In this document: positions 35,740-46,683 of the stretch, one piece after another
Layout: each line of letters begins with the position of its first letter
How positions within the stretch are numbered: position 1 is the first letter of the stretch
Assembly (NCBI RefSeq): GCF_004786035.1
Contig: NZ_CP035088.1
Span: forward strand, 4,438,001-4,502,000
Direction of reading: 5' to 3'
DNA length: 64,000 nucleotides
Origin: Pseudomonas viciae
GTDB taxonomy: Bacteria > Pseudomonadota > Gammaproteobacteria > Pseudomonadales > Pseudomonadaceae
The notes under the pieces: model-generated
The model's input: only the letters and a program-made list of their open reading frames with translations
Told to the model about the DNA's origin: nothing
Database searches by the model: none
Translations under genes and position numbers: made by a program

Positions 35740-36750
35740 TTACAGCAGGTCTTTTATCAACAACTCAGCCACCTGCACTGCATTGAGCGCTGCGCCCTTG
35801 CGCACGTTATCTGACGTCAGCCACATATTTAGTTCAGCCGGATCGTCGATACCGCCCCGCACGCGGCCAACGTAGACCACATCCTGGCCCACCGCATCAC
35901 CCACCGGAGTCGGATAATCGCCCGCCTCCACCAGCTCGATCCCGGGCGCCGCCTCCAGGGCTGCGTTAACCTTGGACAGGTCGATGGTGTTCGCAGACTG
36001 CACAGTCACGCTAAAGCTATCGCCGAAAAACACCGGGGCTTGAATGCAAGTGACGGAAATCTTTAATAAAGGTTGATTCAACACTTGGCGCAACTCGCGA
36101 ACCAGGCGCCTTTCCAGTTGCGTATGGCCCTGTTCGTCCGGGGTGCCGACCTGGGCCAGCAGGTTGAACGCCATCTGCCGGTCAAAGAACTTCGGCTCCA
36201 ATGGGCGGGCGTTGAGCAGCTCGGCGGTCTGGCGCGCCAGCTCACTGACGGCGGCACGGCCCTGGGCCGACACGGCGAGGCTGGCGGTCACACTGATACG
36301 CTGTAAATCCAGGTATTCGCGCAACGGTGCCAGCGCGACCGCCAATACGGTAGCCGAAGCACTGGGGCTGCTGACTTGCAATGGCTTGCTTAAACCAGAC
36401 AGTACCTGCGGGTTGGCTTCGGGCACGATCTGCGGCGCCTGCTCCGGCGGCAAGGCACCGGACAAGTCAATCAGCGCACAACCGGCCGCCGTGGCACGCG
36501 GTGCAAAACTCAGGGTCACCGCTGGCCCGGCGGCGAAGAACACCAATTGGACTTTGCTGAAGTCGAATTCATCGACCTCTCGCACCCGCACGTTTTTACC
36601 GCGAAACATCACCGAACTGCCTGCCGACTCGCTGCTGGCCAGCAGGTGCAGGTTGCCGACCGGGAAGTCCCGCTCTTCGAGGATCTGGACGAGGGTTTCG
36701 CCGACAGTACCGGTGGCGCCGATCACGGCAATATCAAAGGACTGGCTCAT
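35740..36750 (-). CDS. aspartate-semialdehyde dehydrogenase paralogue without catalytic Cys (USG-1-like)
   Basis: 336 residues with the NADP-binding opening IAVIGATGTVGETLVQILEE and the Asd dimer fold, but at the catalytic position the sequence is VSSPSASATV (about 126-135) where true Asd has NxNCT/S. No Cys is available there, so dehydrogenase activity is unlikely. This paralogue lies between asd and fimV in Pseudomonas. Its role is unknown; a structural or regulatory function is a guess. Confidence 0.85.
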   Translation of the reverse strand: MSQSFDIAVIGATGTVGETLVQILEERDFPVGNLHLLASSESAGSSVMFRGKNVRVREVDEFDFSKVQLVFFAAGPAVTLSFAPRATAAGCALIDLSGALPPEQAPQIVPEANPQVLSGLSKPLQVSSPSASATVLAVALAPLREYLDLQRISVTASLAVSAQGRAAVSELARQTAELLNARPLEPKFFDRQMAFNLLAQVGTPDEQGHTQLERRLVRELRQVLNQPLLKISVTCIQAPVFFGDSFSVTVQSANTIDLSKVNAALEAAPGIELVEAGDYPTPVGDAVGQDVVYVGRVRGGIDDPAELNMWLTSDNVRKGAALNAVQVAELLIKDLL

Positions 36751-36873
36751 GGGTCTACCTCAGGTAAAACGTGGGGAGCGGCACTTTACCGGGCGGTGGG
36801 TATGCAGGCAATTGGCAGGAAATGCGTAGTGACTTTACCGGCCTCATCGCGAGCCCTGACACACAACTGCCAA

Positions 36874-36910
36874 TAAAAAACCCGCACCTCTCACAAGGCA
36901 CGGGTTCTTT
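36874..36910 (-). terminator. terminator of the leuCDB-asd region
   Basis: On the minus strand GAACCCGTGCC-loop-GGTGCGGGTTTTTT follows the asd stop by about 16 bases. Confidence 0.8.
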
Positions 36911-36925
36911 CACAGCAGTGATCAA

Positions 36926-38038
36926 TCAACGCTCGAGCAGGATCCGCAGCATGCGACGCAGCGGTTCGGCCGCGCCCCACAGCAGTTGGTCGCCGACGGT
37001 GAAGGCTCCGACGAATTGCGAACCCATGTTCAGTTTGCGCAAACGACCTACCGGGACATTCAGGGTGCCGGTGACCTTGGTCGGGCTCAGCTCCTGCATG
37101 CTGATTTCGCGGTTGTTCGGCACCAGCTTGACCCAAGGGTTGTGCTGGCTGATCAGCCCTTCGATATCGGCGATCGGCACGTCTTTGTTCAATTTGATGG
37201 TCAGCGCCTGGCTGTGGCAGCGCATGGCGCCGATGCGCACGCAGATGCCGTCCACCGGGATCGGGCTCTTGAAGCGACCGAGGATCTTGTTGGTTTCGGC
37301 CTGGGCCTTCCACTCTTCACGGCTCTGGCCGTTAGGCAGTTCCTTGTCGATCCACGGGATCAGGCTGCCGGCCAACGGCACGCCGAAGTTCTCGGTCGGG
37401 TACGCATCGCTGCGCATCGCCTCGGCGACCTTGCGGTCGATGTCCAGGATGGCACTGGCCGGGTTGGCCAGGTCATCGGCGACGGCGGCGTGGGTCGCGC
37501 CCATCTGCTTGATCAGCTCACGCATGTTCTGCGCGCCGGCACCGGAAGCCGCCTGATACGTCATGGCGCTCATCCACTCCACCAACCCGGCTTCGAACAG
37601 GCCGCCCAGGCCCATCAGCATCAGGCTGACGGTGCAGTTGCCGCCGATGTAGTTCTTGGTGCCCGCGTCCAGCTGCTGGTCGATGACCTTGCGATTTACC
37701 GGGTCGAGGACGATCACCGCGTCATCCTGCATGCGCAGGCTGGACGCAGCGTCGATCCAGTAACCCTGCCAGCCGGCTTCACGCAGCTTGGGGAAGACTT
37801 CGCTGGTGTAGTCGCCGCCCTGGCAGGTCAGGATCACGTCGAGGGTCTTGAGCTCGTCGATGCTGTAGGCATCCTTGAGCACACCGGTGTCCTTGCCCAC
37901 GGACGGGCCCTGGCCACCGACATTGGAAGTGGTGAAAAACACCGGCTCAATGAGATCGAAATCCTGCTCTTCCAGCATTCGCTGCATGAGCACGGAACCG
38001 ACCATGCCGCGCCAACCGATCAGACCTACACGTTTCAT
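36926..38038 (-). CDS. asd: aspartate-semialdehyde dehydrogenase
   Basis: Start ATG 38038 ([20 protein letters not shown]) gives 370 residues, the length of the gammaproteobacterial type. Catalytic Cys135 in [12 protein letters not shown], with [11 protein letters not shown] and the C-terminal His in [13 protein letters not shown]. It supplies Lys, Met, Thr and diaminopimelate synthesis. It lies 54 bases after leuB on the same strand. Confidence 0.96.
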   Translation of the reverse strand: MKRVGLIGWRGMVGSVLMQRMLEEQDFDLIEPVFFTTSNVGGQGPSVGKDTGVLKDAYSIDELKTLDVILTCQGGDYTSEVFPKLREAGWQGYWIDAASSLRMQDDAVIVLDPVNRKVIDQQLDAGTKNYIGGNCTVSLMLMGLGGLFEAGLVEWMSAMTYQAASGAGAQNMRELIKQMGATHAAVADDLANPASAILDIDRKVAEAMRSDAYPTENFGVPLAGSLIPWIDKELPNGQSREEWKAQAETNKILGRFKSPIPVDGICVRIGAMRCHSQALTIKLNKDVPIADIEGLISQHNPWVKLVPNNREISMQELSPTKVTGTLNVPVGRLRKLNMGSQFVGAFTVGDQLLWGAAEPLRRMLRILLER

Positions 38039-38092
38039 CGCAACTACACCTATACAAAAGTGGGCCACCGTCGGAGCGGTGGACCCGAAAGA

Positions 38093-39175
38093 TTACAGAT
38101 TCCGCAGCGCGGCGACTACTGCATCGCCCATTTGCTGCGTACCGACTTTGGTACAACCTTGCGACCAGATATCACCGGTGCGCAAGCCTTGATCCAAGAC
38201 CACGCTGACGGCTTTTTCGATCGCGTCGGCGGCATCGTTCAAGTTGAAGCTGTAACGCAGCATCATCGACACCGACAGAATGGTCGCCAACGGGTTGGCA
38301 ATGCCCTGCCCGGCGATGTCCGGTGCCGAACCGTGGCACGGCTCGTACATACCCTTGTTGTTGGCATCCAGGGAGGCCGACGGCAGCATGCCGATGGAAC
38401 CGGTGAGCATCGATGCCTCGTCGGACAGGATGTCACCGAACATGTTGTCGGTGACGATCACGTCGAACTGCTTCGGTGCGCGCACCAGTTGCATGGCGGC
38501 GTTATCGACGTACATGTGGCTCAGTTCGATGTCCGGGTAATCCTTGGCGACTTCCTCGACCACTTCGCGCCACAGTTGGCTGGACGCCAGGACGTTGGCC
38601 TTGTCCACCGAGCACAGCTTCTTGCCGCGCACGCGGGCCATATCGAAACCAACCCGGGCGATACGGCGGATTTCGCTTTCGCTGTACGGCAGCGTGTCGT
38701 AGGCCTGACGCTCGCCGTTATCCAGTTCACGCGTGCCGCGCGGGGCGCCGAAATAGATACCACCAGTCAGCTCACGGACGATGAGGATGTCCAGGCCCGA
38801 AACGATTTCCGGCTTCAGGCTCGAGGCGTCGGCCAACTGCGGGTAGAGAATCGCCGGGCGCAGGTTGCCGAACAGGCCCAGTTGTGCACGGATCTTCAGC
38901 AGGCCGCGCTCGGGACGAATATCGCGCTCGATCTTGTCCCATTTCGGGCCGCCCACGGCACCCAGCAACACGGCATCGGCTGCGCGGGCACGGTCCAGGG
39001 TTTCATCGGCCAGGGGCACGCCATGTTTGTCGATGGCTGCGCCGCCGATCACGTCGTGACTGAGCTCGAAGCCCAGGCCGTACTTGTCGTTCGCCAGCTC
39101 CAGGACCTTGACCGCTTCGGCCATGATTTCCGGGCCAATACCATCGCCAGGGAGAATCAGAATCTGCTTGCTCAT
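38093..39175 (-). CDS. leuB: 3-isopropylmalate dehydrogenase
   Basis: Start ATG 39175 ([20 protein letters not shown]), 360 residues. It has [20 protein letters not shown] for substrate binding and [13 protein letters not shown] with the metal-binding Asp residues. It performs the third step of leucine synthesis. A methyltransferase gene separates it from leuCD, as in other Pseudomonas. Confidence 0.96.
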   Translation of the reverse strand: MSKQILILPGDGIGPEIMAEAVKVLELANDKYGLGFELSHDVIGGAAIDKHGVPLADETLDRARAADAVLLGAVGGPKWDKIERDIRPERGLLKIRAQLGLFGNLRPAILYPQLADASSLKPEIVSGLDILIVRELTGGIYFGAPRGTRELDNGERQAYDTLPYSESEIRRIARVGFDMARVRGKKLCSVDKANVLASSQLWREVVEEVAKDYPDIELSHMYVDNAAMQLVRAPKQFDVIVTDNMFGDILSDEASMLTGSIGMLPSASLDANNKGMYEPCHGSAPDIAGQGIANPLATILSVSMMLRYSFNLNDAADAIEKAVSVVLDQGLRTGDIWSQGCTKVGTQQMGDAVVAALRNL

Positions 39176-39240
39176 GCTTTCCTCATTTGCTCTATCGGCG
39201 CGCCCCAGGCTTGGCAGCCTTGGACTGACCGGGAAAAATG

Positions 39241-40005
39241 CTATCGCTCGGCCCACAGCACCAGTACATCTGTACTGAACGAACCATCGGCCTCAATCTC
39301 AAAATATTCACGCACTTCATCACCCATGGCGCGTTGCAGCTCAAGAATCGCTGCACGCATCACCTCGGGGGTGCGCATGCGCTCGACCCAGGAGCGGTAT
39401 TCCAGGCGCAGGCGCTGGCGCGCGGTGCTGCGGGTGTGCAGCCCCGCTTCGCTGACCTGGCGCAGCCATTCACCGGCCGAATAATCGCGCACATGGCTGG
39501 TGTCGCGCAGCACTTCGACGCTTTGCAGGTAGGTGTCCAGCAACGGCATGCCGGGCGACAGGACATCAATGAACGCCACCACACCACCCGGTTTGAGCAC
39601 CCGGCGCACTTCCCGCAACGCCAGCCCCAGGTCACTCCAATGATGCGCCGAATAACGGCTGAACACGAAGTCGAACTCAGCATCGGCGAACGGCAGGCGC
39701 TCGGCGGCACCGCGTACCGTGGTGATGTTACCCATGCCTCGATCCACTGCCGCGGCGGCGACGACATCGAGCATTTGCTGGGACAAATCGTAGGCCACCA
39801 CTTCGGCGGCCAGTGGCGCGACGTGGAAACTCACATGACCGGCGCCACAGCCCAAGTCCAGCACCCGGGCATCGCCACGGCCCGCCAGCTCAGCCTGTAG
39901 CAGCGCGAACTCGGCGCCCTGGGCGTGCACGGCACTGCTCAGATAGGCCGAGGCCTGTTCACCGAATTGCTTTTGTACAACCTGACTGTGGACGGTGCTG
40001 GTCAT
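39241..40005 (-). CDS. class I SAM-dependent methyltransferase within the leu cluster
   Basis: 254 residues with SAM motif [17 protein letters not shown] (about 46-61), motif [22 protein letters not shown] and post-motif [11 protein letters not shown], as in UbiE/Methyltransf_11 proteins. It lies between leuD and leuB on the same strand. The substrate is unknown; the linkage is conserved in Pseudomonas but gives no direct clue. Confidence 0.85.
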   Translation of the reverse strand: MTSTVHSQVVQKQFGEQASAYLSSAVHAQGAEFALLQAELAGRGDARVLDLGCGAGHVSFHVAPLAAEVVAYDLSQQMLDVVAAAAVDRGMGNITTVRGAAERLPFADAEFDFVFSRYSAHHWSDLGLALREVRRVLKPGGVVAFIDVLSPGMPLLDTYLQSVEVLRDTSHVRDYSAGEWLRQVSEAGLHTRSTARQRLRLEYRSWVERMRTPEVMRAAILELQRAMGDEVREYFEIEADGSFSTDVLVLWAER

Positions 40006-40044
40006 AGGGACTTCCTTTTAGCTTGCGTTGTTAGTGCCGCCATC

Positions 40045-40124
40045 TTCGCGAGCAAGCCCGCTCCCACAAGGGGTTTTGTTTACGCTGCAAATCCAGTGTG
40101 GGAGCGAGCTTGCTCGCGATGGCG
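40045..40124. repeat. REP doublet (REPIN)
   Basis: TTCGCGAGCAAGCCCGCTCC and GGGAGCGAGCTTGCTCGCGA in inverted orientation between the methyltransferase start and the leuD stop. It interrupts the leu operon and may reduce read-through. Confidence 0.88.
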
Positions 40125-40144
40125 TCTTTACGCCTTACTCAAAA

Positions 40145-40789
40145 TCAAGCATCCCGAAACAGCCAAGGCTGGCTCGCCCGATGCTTGGCCTCGAACGCGG
40201 CAATCGCCTCGCCGTCCTGCAAGGTCAGGCCGATATCGTCCAGGCCGTTGAGCAGGCAATGCTTGCGGAACGCGTCAATCTCGAAACTCAACACCTTGCC
40301 GTCGGGACGGGTCACGGTCTGGGTCGCAAGGTCGATCTGCAGTTGATAGCCCGGATTGGCCTCGACTTGCTGAAACAACTCGTCCACTTCAGCTTCACTC
40401 AAGATGATCGGCAGCAAACCGTTCTTGAAGCTGTTGTTGAAAAAGATGTCGGCGTAGCTCGGCGCGATGATGCTGCGAAAACCGTACTCTTCCAGGGCCC
40501 ATGGCGCGTGTTCACGACTGGAACCGCAGCCGAAGTTCTCGCGGGCCAGCAACACGCTGGCGCCCTGGTAGCGCTCGGCGTTGAGCACGAAATCCTTGTT
40601 CAACGGCCGCTTGGAGTTGTCCTGGTACGGCTGGCCGACATCCAGGTAGCGCCACTCGTCGAACAGGTTCGGGCCGAAGCCGGTGCGCTTGATGGACTTC
40701 AGGAACTGCTTGGGAATGATCTGATCGGTGTCGACGTTGGCACGATCCAAAGGCGCGACAAGACCAGTGTGCTGGGTAAAAGCTTTCAT
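40145..40789 (-). CDS. leuD: 3-isopropylmalate dehydratase small subunit
   Basis: 214 residues beginning [20 protein letters not shown], with [13 protein letters not shown], and the substrate-recognition loop [15 protein letters not shown]. It forms isopropylmalate isomerase with LeuC, encoded 11 bases upstream. Confidence 0.96.
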   Translation of the reverse strand: MKAFTQHTGLVAPLDRANVDTDQIIPKQFLKSIKRTGFGPNLFDEWRYLDVGQPYQDNSKRPLNKDFVLNAERYQGASVLLARENFGCGSSREHAPWALEEYGFRSIIAPSYADIFFNNSFKNGLLPIILSEAEVDELFQQVEANPGYQLQIDLATQTVTRPDGKVLSFEIDAFRKHCLLNGLDDIGLTLQDGEAIAAFEAKHRASQPWLFRDA

Positions 40790-40800
40790 GCTGCGCTCCT

Positions 40801-42219
40801 TCAGATCAATTCGCGGACGTCGACGAAACGGCCGTTGACAGCCGCCGCCGCGGCCATGGCTGGGCTCACCAGGTGCGTACGACCACCGGCGCCCTGACGG
40901 CCTTCGAAGTTACGGTTGGAGGTGGAGGCGCAATGTTCGCCCGACTCCAAACGGTCGGGGTTCATTGCCAGGCACATCGAGCACCCCGGCTCGCGCCATT
41001 CGAAACCGGCCTCGAGGAAAATCTTGTCCAGCCCTTCCGCTTCGGCCTGTGCCTTCACCAGACCCGAGCCCGGCACGACGATGGCCTGCTTGATGGTCGA
41101 GGCGACCTTGCGGCCCTTGGCGATCACTGCAGCGGCGCGCAGGTCTTCGATCCGCGAGTTGGTGCAGGAGCCGATGAACACGCGATCGAGCTGAATGTCG
41201 GTGATCGCCTGGTTGGCGCTCAAGCCCATGTATTTCAGGGCGCGGACGATCGAGTCACGCTTGACCAGGTCCATTTCCTTGGCGGGATCCGGGACGTTCT
41301 GATCCACCGCCAAGACCATTTCCGGGGAAGTGCCCCAGCTGACTTGCGGTTTGATCTGGGTCGCGTCGAGCTCGACTACGGTGTCGAATTTCGCATCAGC
41401 ATCGGAGACCAGGTCTTTCCAGGCTTCGACTGCCATGTCCCACTCAGCACCTTTCGGGGAGAACGGACGACCCTTGACGTATTCCACGGTTTTTTCGTCG
41501 GCGGCCACCAGGCCAACGCGAGCGCCGGCTTCGATGGACATGTTGCAGATGGTCATGCGGCCTTCGACAGACAGGTCGCGAATCGCACTGCCGGCGAACT
41601 CGATGGCATGGCCGTTACCGCCGGCGGTGCCGATCTTGCCGATCACGGCCAGGACGATGTCCTTGGCGGTCACGCCGAACGGCAACGTGCCCTCGACGCG
41701 CACCAGCATGTTTTTCATTTTCTTGGCGACCAGGCACTGGGTGGCGAGCACATGCTCGACCTCGGAGGTGCCGATGCCATGGGCCAGGGCGCCGAACGCA
41801 CCGTGGGTCGAGGTGTGGGAGTCGCCGCAGACCACGGTCATGCCCGGCAAGGTTGCGCCCTGCTCCGGGCCGATGACGTGGACGATGCCCTGACGCACAT
41901 CATTCATCTTGAATTCGACGATGCCGTATTCGTCACAGTTATCGTCGAGGGTCTGCACCTGCAGGCGCGAGACCTGGTCGGCAATGGCTTCGATGCCGCC
42001 CTTGCGCTCCGGCGTGGTCGGTACGTTGTGGTCCGGGGTCGCGATGTTGGCATCGATGCGCCACGGCTTGCGCCCGGCCAGACGCAGGCCTTCGAAAGCC
42101 TGCGGCGAAGTCACTTCATGGATGATGTGACGATCGATGTAGATCAGCGCCGAACCATCGTCGCGCTGCTTGACCAAATGCGAATCCCAGAGCTTGTCGT
42201 AGAGCGTTTTGCCGGCCAT
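40801..42219 (-). CDS. leuC: 3-isopropylmalate dehydratase large subunit
   Basis: 472 residues of the aconitase family with the [4Fe-4S] ligands in [13 protein letters not shown] (about 343-355) and [11 protein letters not shown]. It isomerises 2-isopropylmalate. Its promoter region is shared with the divergent LysR gene. Confidence 0.97.
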   Translation of the reverse strand: MAGKTLYDKLWDSHLVKQRDDGSALIYIDRHIIHEVTSPQAFEGLRLAGRKPWRIDANIATPDHNVPTTPERKGGIEAIADQVSRLQVQTLDDNCDEYGIVEFKMNDVRQGIVHVIGPEQGATLPGMTVVCGDSHTSTHGAFGALAHGIGTSEVEHVLATQCLVAKKMKNMLVRVEGTLPFGVTAKDIVLAVIGKIGTAGGNGHAIEFAGSAIRDLSVEGRMTICNMSIEAGARVGLVAADEKTVEYVKGRPFSPKGAEWDMAVEAWKDLVSDADAKFDTVVELDATQIKPQVSWGTSPEMVLAVDQNVPDPAKEMDLVKRDSIVRALKYMGLSANQAITDIQLDRVFIGSCTNSRIEDLRAAAVIAKGRKVASTIKQAIVVPGSGLVKAQAEAEGLDKIFLEAGFEWREPGCSMCLAMNPDRLESGEHCASTSNRNFEGRQGAGGRTHLVSPAMAAAAAVNGRFVDVRELI

Positions 42220-42376
42220 CAGACGGTTTCCTCATCAGCTTGTTTCTATGCCCCGGGTCCTGAGCGAATCAATAACCCCTTGGCTTGTGAGGCTGATCCT
42301 ATGGGGTTACATTAAATAACTCAAATTCATATTTTTCATACTTTGCATAACCAACTGGAATCCGACTGGAACCACC
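42220..42376. promoter_or_regulatory. divergent leuC / LysR promoter region
   Basis: 157 bases between two divergent starts, AT-rich from about 42300 to 42360, where LTTR sites (T-N11-A) normally lie. No single convincing dyad can be picked out, so only the regional role is proposed. Confidence 0.45.
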
Positions 42377-43264
42377 ATGGACCTCGCCAATCTCAATGCC
42401 TTTATTGCCATCGCCGAGACCGGTAGTTTCTCCGGCGCCGGTGAACGCCTGCACCTGACCCAGCCAGCCATCAGCAAGCGCATTGCTGGCCTTGAGCAAC
42501 AACTCAAGGTCCGCCTGTTTGACCGCCTGGGCCGGGAAGTGGGCCTGACCGAGGCCGGTCGCGCCCTGCTGCCACGGGCCTACCAGATCCTCAACGTGCT
42601 GGACGATACCCGTCGCGCCCTGACCAACCTGACCGGCGAAGTGACCGGGCGCCTGACGCTCGCCACCAGCCACCACATCGGTCTGCACCGCCTGCCACCT
42701 TTATTAAGGGAATTCACCCGACGCTACCCACAGGTGGCGCTGGACATTCAGTTCCTGGATTCGGAAGTGGCCTACGAAGAAATCCTCCATGGCCGGGCAG
42801 AACTGGCGGTCATCACCCTCGCCCCCGAACCACACACCCTGGTACGGGCCACGCCGGTGTGGGACGACCCTCTGGATTTCGTGGTGGCGCCGGAACATGC
42901 GTTGCTCAACGGCGCGGTCAGCCTGGCGGATATTGCCTTGCACCCCGCGGTTTTCCCCGGCGGCAACACCTTTACCCACCACATCGTCCAACGCCTGTTC
43001 CAGGCCCAAGGCCTGACGCCCAACATCGCCATGAGCACGAATTATCTGGAAACCATAAAAATGATGGTTTCCATCGGCCTGGCCTGGAGCGTTTTGCCGC
43101 GCACCATGCTCGACGAACAGGTGGCGCGCATTCCTTTGCCGGGCATACAGCTCAGTCGCGAGCTAGGCTATATCCTGCACACCGAACGGACGCTGTCGAA
43201 TGCTGCACGGGCTTTCATGGCCTTACTGGACGCACAAATCGATCTGCCAGGGACAAAGGCATAG
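42377..43264 (+). CDS. LysR-family regulator divergent from leuC
   Basis: 295 residues with the winged HTH FSGAGERLHLTQPAISKRIA and a standard effector domain. In Pseudomonas this LTTR lies opposite leuCD and is a likely activator of leucine synthesis responding to an intermediate such as 2-isopropylmalate, by analogy with LeuO/LTTR circuits. The specific effector is inference. Confidence 0.88.
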   Translation: MDLANLNAFIAIAETGSFSGAGERLHLTQPAISKRIAGLEQQLKVRLFDRLGREVGLTEAGRALLPRAYQILNVLDDTRRALTNLTGEVTGRLTLATSHHIGLHRLPPLLREFTRRYPQVALDIQFLDSEVAYEEILHGRAELAVITLAPEPHTLVRATPVWDDPLDFVVAPEHALLNGAVSLADIALHPAVFPGGNTFTHHIVQRLFQAQGLTPNIAMSTNYLETIKMMVSIGLAWSVLPRTMLDEQVARIPLPGIQLSRELGYILHTERTLSNAARAFMALLDAQIDLPGTKA

Positions 43265-43333
43265 GTTGTGCTACTCCTATAGAGCCGCAATGCCTATGCC
43301 TAACGCCCAAATCTGCTCAAGGCTCGCGAGATA

Positions 43334-46300
43334 ATGGCCAAACCCGCTGACCACCTGCCGCCCCTGCCGCGTATTCAGGCGCTCGACCCAAAACGGTCCG
43401 AGCAAAGCTGGGACAGCGCGCCGCAATTGCTGGCCGCCCTGAACGGTGCGCGGTTGGGGGCCTGGTCGTGGGACATCGATACCGGGCAAATCAGCTGGTC
43501 CCGGGGCACCCAGGCGCTGTTCGGCTTCGATCCGCGCCAGCCATTGCCGGCGGATGTGGATTACCTGGACCTGCTGCTACCCGAAGACCGGGCCAAAGCC
43601 CTGCGCGCTTTTCACGCGGCAGTGGCTGGCGCGCCGCTGGAACAGGCCATGCATCACCGCATCGTCTGGCCCGATGGCAGCCTGCACTGGCTGGAAATCA
43701 GCGGCAGCGTGCTGCCCGACAAGCATGGCCGTCCCCGAATGATCGGGGTGATCCGCGAGATCACCCATCAACGCGAACGGGAACAGGCACTGCGCAGTTC
43801 GGAAAAGCGCTTTGCCACGCTCTTCCATCTATGCCCGAACATGGTGCTGCTGACCCGCCAGGAAGATGGACTGATCGTCGAGGCCAACCAATATTTCGAA
43901 AGCCTGTTTGGCTGGCCGTTGCACGACATCATCGGCCGCACGACGCTGGAACTGGGTTTGTGGGTCGACCCCGGGCAGCGAAAAAAACTGGTGGAAGCCA
44001 TCAACGCCAAGGGCGAACTGGCAAGCATGGAGGTCGAGTTGCAGGCCAGCAATGGCCAGATCCACAGTGGCCTGCTCAGCGCGCAAAAGGTCGAACTCGA
44101 AGGCCAACCGTACTTGTTGAGCGCGTTCCTTGACACTACCGAACGCAAACGGGCCGAACAGGCCCTCAAAGACAGCCAGGAACGCCTGGACCTGGCCCTC
44201 GACTCGGCGCAACTGGGCACCTGGGATTGGCACATTCCCAGCGGCATGCTCTACGGCTCGGCCCGGGCTGCGCAGCTCCACGGCCTGGAGCCCAAGCCGT
44301 TTCATGAGTCGTTCGATGAGTTTTTCGACGGGGTCCCCACCGAAGAACGCAATAACATGCGCAACGCCTACCGCAGCCTGCGTGAAGGGCCGGCAGGCAA
44401 TTATCAACTGACCTACCGCGTACAACTGCCAGACGGCAGCTCCCGCTACCTGGAAAGCCGCGCCCGCCTCTATCGCAACGACGACGGTAGCCCCTTGCGC
44501 ATGGCCGGCACCTTGCTGGACATCACCGACCAGGTCGAACGCGAGCAGAGCCTGGCGGCATCGGAGGAAAAATTCGCCACGCTGTTCCAGGTCAGCCCCG
44601 ACCCGATCTGCGTCACCCATCAGGACAGTGGCCGGTTCCTCGAAATCAACTCCAGTTTCACCCAAACCTTCGGCTGGGCGGCCAGTGATGTGATCGGCCT
44701 CAGCGCCGACGAAATTGGTCTCTGGGATGCCTCGGGCAGCAGCCTGCAACGCATCGAACGGGTGATCCGCGAGCAGTCACTGAACAATGTCGCCATCGTT
44801 GTCCACCATAAGAACGGCCATCCGCTGGCCTGTGTGATCTCCAGCCGGCAAATCAATGTCGGCAACCAACCCTGCATCGTCACCACTTTGCGCGACATCA
44901 CCCAACAGCAACGCTCCGAAGCGGCCCTCAAGGCCAGCGAGGAGAAGTTCGCCAAGGCGTTCCACTCCAGCCCCGACGCTATCACCATCACCGAACACGA
45001 GAGCGGCCGTTACCTTGAGGTCAACGACGGCTTCTGTCGCCTGACCGGCTATCGCGCCGACGAAGTGATCGGGCACACGGTCTATGAGATGGGGATCTGG
45101 GCCGAAGAAAAGCAGCGCGCGATGCTGCTGGCCGAGTTGCAACTCAAGGGCCGCGTGCATCATCTGGAAATGCTCGGGCGCAACAAACGCGGGGAAATAC
45201 TCACCGTGGAAGTCTCGGTGGAGCCCATCACACTCAACGAAACAGCCTGCCTGCTGCTGACGGCCCGAGACGTCAGCCTGCTGCGCAATGCCGAAGCGCA
45301 GATACGCCACCTGGCCTATCACGACTCACTGACCAACCTGCCCAATCGGGCCTTGTTGATGGACCGGCTGAGCCAGCAAATCGCCTTGCTCAAGCGCCAT
45401 AACCTGCGTGGCGCCCTGCTGTTTCTCGACCTGGACCACTTCAAGCACATCAACGACTCCCTTGGTCACCCGGTGGGTGACACGGTGCTGAAGATCATCA
45501 CCGCACGCCTTGAAGCCAGCGTGCGCCTCGAGGACACCGTTGCGCGGCTCGGTGGCGACGAATTCGTGGTGCTGCTCAGCGGCCTGGAAGGCAGCCGCGC
45601 AGCGGTCAGCGCGCAAGTCCAGAGCCTGGCCGATACCTTGCGCGAACTGCTCTCGGAACCGATGTTCCTCGACGGCCAGCGCCTGCAAGTCACACCGAGC
45701 ATTGGCATGGCACTGATCCCCGACCATGGTTCCACCCCGACCGACCTGCTCAAGCGCGCCGACATTGCGCTGTACCGCGCCAAGGATTCGGGACGCAATA
45801 CCTCGCAGATGTTCCACGCCACCATGCAAAAAGCCGCCAGCGAACGCCTGCGCATGGAAACCGACCTGCGCCAGGCCCTGGCCCGCGGCGAGTTCAGCGT
45901 GCATTTCCAGCCCCAGGTCGACGCACGGGACAACCGCATCATCGGCGCCGAAGCCCTGGTGCGCTGGCATCACCCGGACCTGGGCGCCCAGTCGCCCAAC
46001 GAATTCATCAAAGTGCTCGAAGACAGCGGGCTGATCCTGGAAGTCGGGACCTGGATCCTCGACGAAGCCTGTGAAGGCTTCAAACGACTGATCGCCAGGG
46101 GCAAGGTCGATCCGCAGCATTTCAGCCTGTGCGTGAACATCAGTCCGCGGCAGTTCCGCCAGAGCGACTTCGTCGAACGCATTGAAAGCTGCCTCGCCAC
46201 CCATGGCCTGCCCTGCTCCATGCTGAAGCTGGAAATCACCGAAGGCATCGTGATCCAGAACCTGGACGACACCATCGGCAAGATGCGCCGGCTGAAAAAA

Positions 46301-46612
46301 CTGGGAGTGAGCTTTGCCATGGACGATTTCGGCACCGGCTATTCGTCGCTGACCTACCTCAAGCGCCTGCCGGTGGACACCCTGAAAATCGACCAGTCAT
46401 TCGTGCGCGACGCCACCAGCGACCCCAACGACGCCGAAATCATCCGCGCCATCGTCGCCATGGCCCGCAGCCTCAACCTGGAAATGATTGCCGAAGGTGT
46501 GGAAACCCTGGAGCAATTGCATTTCTTGCAAGGGCTTGATTGCCATTTGTACCAGGGCTACCTGCATAGCCGGCCGTTACCGCTGGAGGCGTTTGAGCGG
46601 TTGTTGCCGTGA
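43334..46612 (+). CDS. multi-PAS diguanylate cyclase / phosphodiesterase (PAS-GGDEF-EAL)
   Basis: 1092 residues with no membrane segment. About five PAS/PAC units occupy residues 30-650 (repeated W(D)xxS..., EKFATLFxxxPxxI and ITxQxxxExAL motifs). The cyclase domain has GGDEF intact at 740-744 and the inhibitory I-site RLED at 731-734. The phosphodiesterase domain has EAL at 873-875 and conserved NISPRQF, EITEG, DDFGTGYSSL, KIDQSFV and EGVET. Both activities therefore look possible for cyclic di-GMP turnover, controlled by several PAS inputs. A strong terminator follows. Confidence 0.93.
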   Translation: MAKPADHLPPLPRIQALDPKRSEQSWDSAPQLLAALNGARLGAWSWDIDTGQISWSRGTQALFGFDPRQPLPADVDYLDLLLPEDRAKALRAFHAAVAGAPLEQAMHHRIVWPDGSLHWLEISGSVLPDKHGRPRMIGVIREITHQREREQALRSSEKRFATLFHLCPNMVLLTRQEDGLIVEANQYFESLFGWPLHDIIGRTTLELGLWVDPGQRKKLVEAINAKGELASMEVELQASNGQIHSGLLSAQKVELEGQPYLLSAFLDTTERKRAEQALKDSQERLDLALDSAQLGTWDWHIPSGMLYGSARAAQLHGLEPKPFHESFDEFFDGVPTEERNNMRNAYRSLREGPAGNYQLTYRVQLPDGSSRYLESRARLYRNDDGSPLRMAGTLLDITDQVEREQSLAASEEKFATLFQVSPDPICVTHQDSGRFLEINSSFTQTFGWAASDVIGLSADEIGLWDASGSSLQRIERVIREQSLNNVAIVVHHKNGHPLACVISSRQINVGNQPCIVTTLRDITQQQRSEAALKASEEKFAKAFHSSPDAITITEHESGRYLEVNDGFCRLTGYRADEVIGHTVYEMGIWAEEKQRAMLLAELQLKGRVHHLEMLGRNKRGEILTVEVSVEPITLNETACLLLTARDVSLLRNAEAQIRHLAYHDSLTNLPNRALLMDRLSQQIALLKRHNLRGALLFLDLDHFKHINDSLGHPVGDTVLKIITARLEASVRLEDTVARLGGDEFVVLLSGLEGSRAAVSAQVQSLADTLRELLSEPMFLDGQRLQVTPSIGMALIPDHGSTPTDLLKRADIALYRAKDSGRNTSQMFHATMQKAASERLRMETDLRQALARGEFSVHFQPQVDARDNRIIGAEALVRWHHPDLGAQSPNEFIKVLEDSGLILEVGTWILDEACEGFKRLIARGKVDPQHFSLCVNISPRQFRQSDFVERIESCLATHGLPCSMLKLEITEGIVIQNLDDTIGKMRRLKKLGVSFAMDDFGTGYSSLTYLKRLPVDTLKIDQSFVRDATSDPNDAEIIRAIVAMARSLNLEMIAEGVETLEQLHFLQGLDCHLYQGYLHSRPLPLEAFERLLP

Positions 46613-46639
46613 TGCAAGACCCACAATGAAATCTCCAGA

Positions 46640-46675
46640 ATGAAGAAGGGCGCCATCTGGCGCCCTTCTTCAGTT
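46640..46675. terminator. bidirectional terminator between the GGDEF-EAL gene and ibpA
   Basis: GAAGAAGGGCGCC-ATCT-GGCGCCCTTCTTC is a near-perfect palindrome lying between convergent stops, with A/T-rich flanks suited to both directions. Confidence 0.88.
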
Positions 46676-46683
46676 GCGATGCA

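Noticed and set aside
36986-39484. 832-codon plus-strand frame opposite asd and leuB
   Set aside because: Antisense to two well-identified genes and made of His/Gln/Val-rich sequence; a product of codon bias.
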